Origin: Microthrixaceae bacterium | Lineage (GTDB): Bacteria > Actinomycetota > Acidimicrobiia > Acidimicrobiales > Acidimicrobilacustridaceae | Direction: 5' to 3' | DNA length: 20,257 nt | Assembly: GCA_947455015.1 (NCBI GenBank) | Contig: CANGMY010000007.1 | Span: 1 to 20,257 of the forward strand | Shown: positions 19,964-20,257 of the stretch, in pieces | How positions within the stretch are numbered: position 1 is the stretch's first letter | Layout of the letters: each line of letters starts with the position of its first letter | Program-made: the position numbers and the translations under genes | Notes under the pieces: generated by a model | What the model saw: only the letters and a program-made list of their open reading frames with translations | What the model was told of the DNA's origin: nothing | Databases searched by the model: none

Positions 19964-20257
19964 TTAGAACGCCACCCGGCCGTAACCGCCGCGAAAGAAC
20001 ACGAGTGCTCCACCTTCATGCTTCACGTCGAGATCAGTCACTGCACCAACGATGATGTCGTGGTCGCCGCCGTCGAGCACCGAATGAAGATCGCAGTCGA
20101 TGTACGCGAGCACTCCGTTAATCAGCGGTGCGCCGTTGCCCGAGTGCTTCCAACCGATTTCGGAGAACTTGTCGTCTGACTTTGAACCGAACACTCGGCT
20201 CACGTCTTCCTGATCGTCAGCGAGGATGTTCACGCAGAACTTGCCGGCATCACGCAA
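19964..20257 (-). CDS. Flavin-reductase-like FMN-binding split-barrel protein, 5' end beyond the right edge
   Basis: The 97 visible residues are the C-terminal part of a flavin reductase domain. FCVNILADDQEDVSRVFG and the DDKFSEIGWKHSGNGAPLINGVLAYIDCDLHSVLDGGDHDIIVGAV stretch are characteristic of the family that supplies reduced flavin to two-component monooxygenases. The frame stays open to the window edge, so about the first half of the domain is missing. It ends in TAA 3 bases before the hexapeptide protein. The partner oxygenase, if any, is not in the window. Confidence 0.88.
   Translation of the reverse strand: MRDAGKFCVNILADDQEDVSRVFGSKSDDKFSEIGWKHSGNGAPLINGVLAYIDCDLHSVLDGGDHDIIVGAVTDLDVKHEGGALVFFRGGYGRVAF

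Noticed and set aside
1..20257. CRISPR arrays, tRNA, rRNA, insertion sequences, phage genes or known defence systems
   Set aside because: No regular direct repeats, cloverleaf genes, transposase motifs, integrases or defence-type domains were found on reading both strands.

Overview
The window is bacterial and looks actinobacterial. It has G+C-rich codon use, a Streptomyces-type gene set for SUF Fe-S cluster assembly, an F420-dependent luciferase-like oxidoreductase, FadE-type acyl-CoA metabolism and very frequent leaderless-type promoters. I infer Actinomycetota, perhaps Acidimicrobiia, but no taxonomic marker gene is present. Nearly every base is coding and genes often overlap by ATGA. I see no rRNA, tRNA, CRISPR array or insertion sequence.

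Layout. (1) 1-1836, minus strand: an acyl-CoA dehydrogenase, a small membrane-anchored protein and an unidentified gene cut by the left edge. (2) 1964-3585: a divergent pair, a quinone-oxidoreductase-like MDR enzyme (minus) and a metallo-beta-lactamase-fold hydrolase (plus), 47 bp apart. (3) 3657-6161, plus strand: sufC1-sufS-sufU. (4) 11571-6175, minus strand: sufB, an EamA-type transporter, a four-cysteine small protein, sufD, a Rieske ferredoxin, sufC2 and a pterin carbinolamine dehydratase. Regions 3 and 4 converge with 13 bp between them and together form a complete but rearranged SUF system with two SufC ATPases. (5) 16076-11674, minus strand: an oleA-oleBC-oleD cluster for head-to-head condensation of fatty acyl chains to beta-lactones and long-chain olefins, with OleB and OleC fused. 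(6) 16117-17529: an F420-dependent oxidoreductase (minus) and a DUF2752 membrane protein (plus), divergent. (7) 17585-19407, minus strand: a more A+T-rich pair, an acyltransferase-3 family membrane protein and a membrane-anchored hypothetical protein. (8) 19439-20257, minus strand: a gamma-carbonic-anhydrase-like hexapeptide protein and a flavin-reductase-like gene cut by the right edge.

The most informative signals lie between the genes. All three suf transcription starts (before sufC1, sufB and sufD) carry the same imperfect palindrome, ATTTCTCCTAY-N4-RTAG, placed over or next to the predicted promoter. This suggests one regulator, not encoded here, that controls the split SUF system. Separately, seven genes that begin transcription units have a TANNNT-like -10 box (six exact, one with G first) exactly 6 or 7 nt before their ATG or GTG, the geometry of leaderless mRNAs. 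In the ole cluster, OleA and OleBC lie in one reading frame separated only by a TAG codon and two sense codons, and OleBC must start at TTG.
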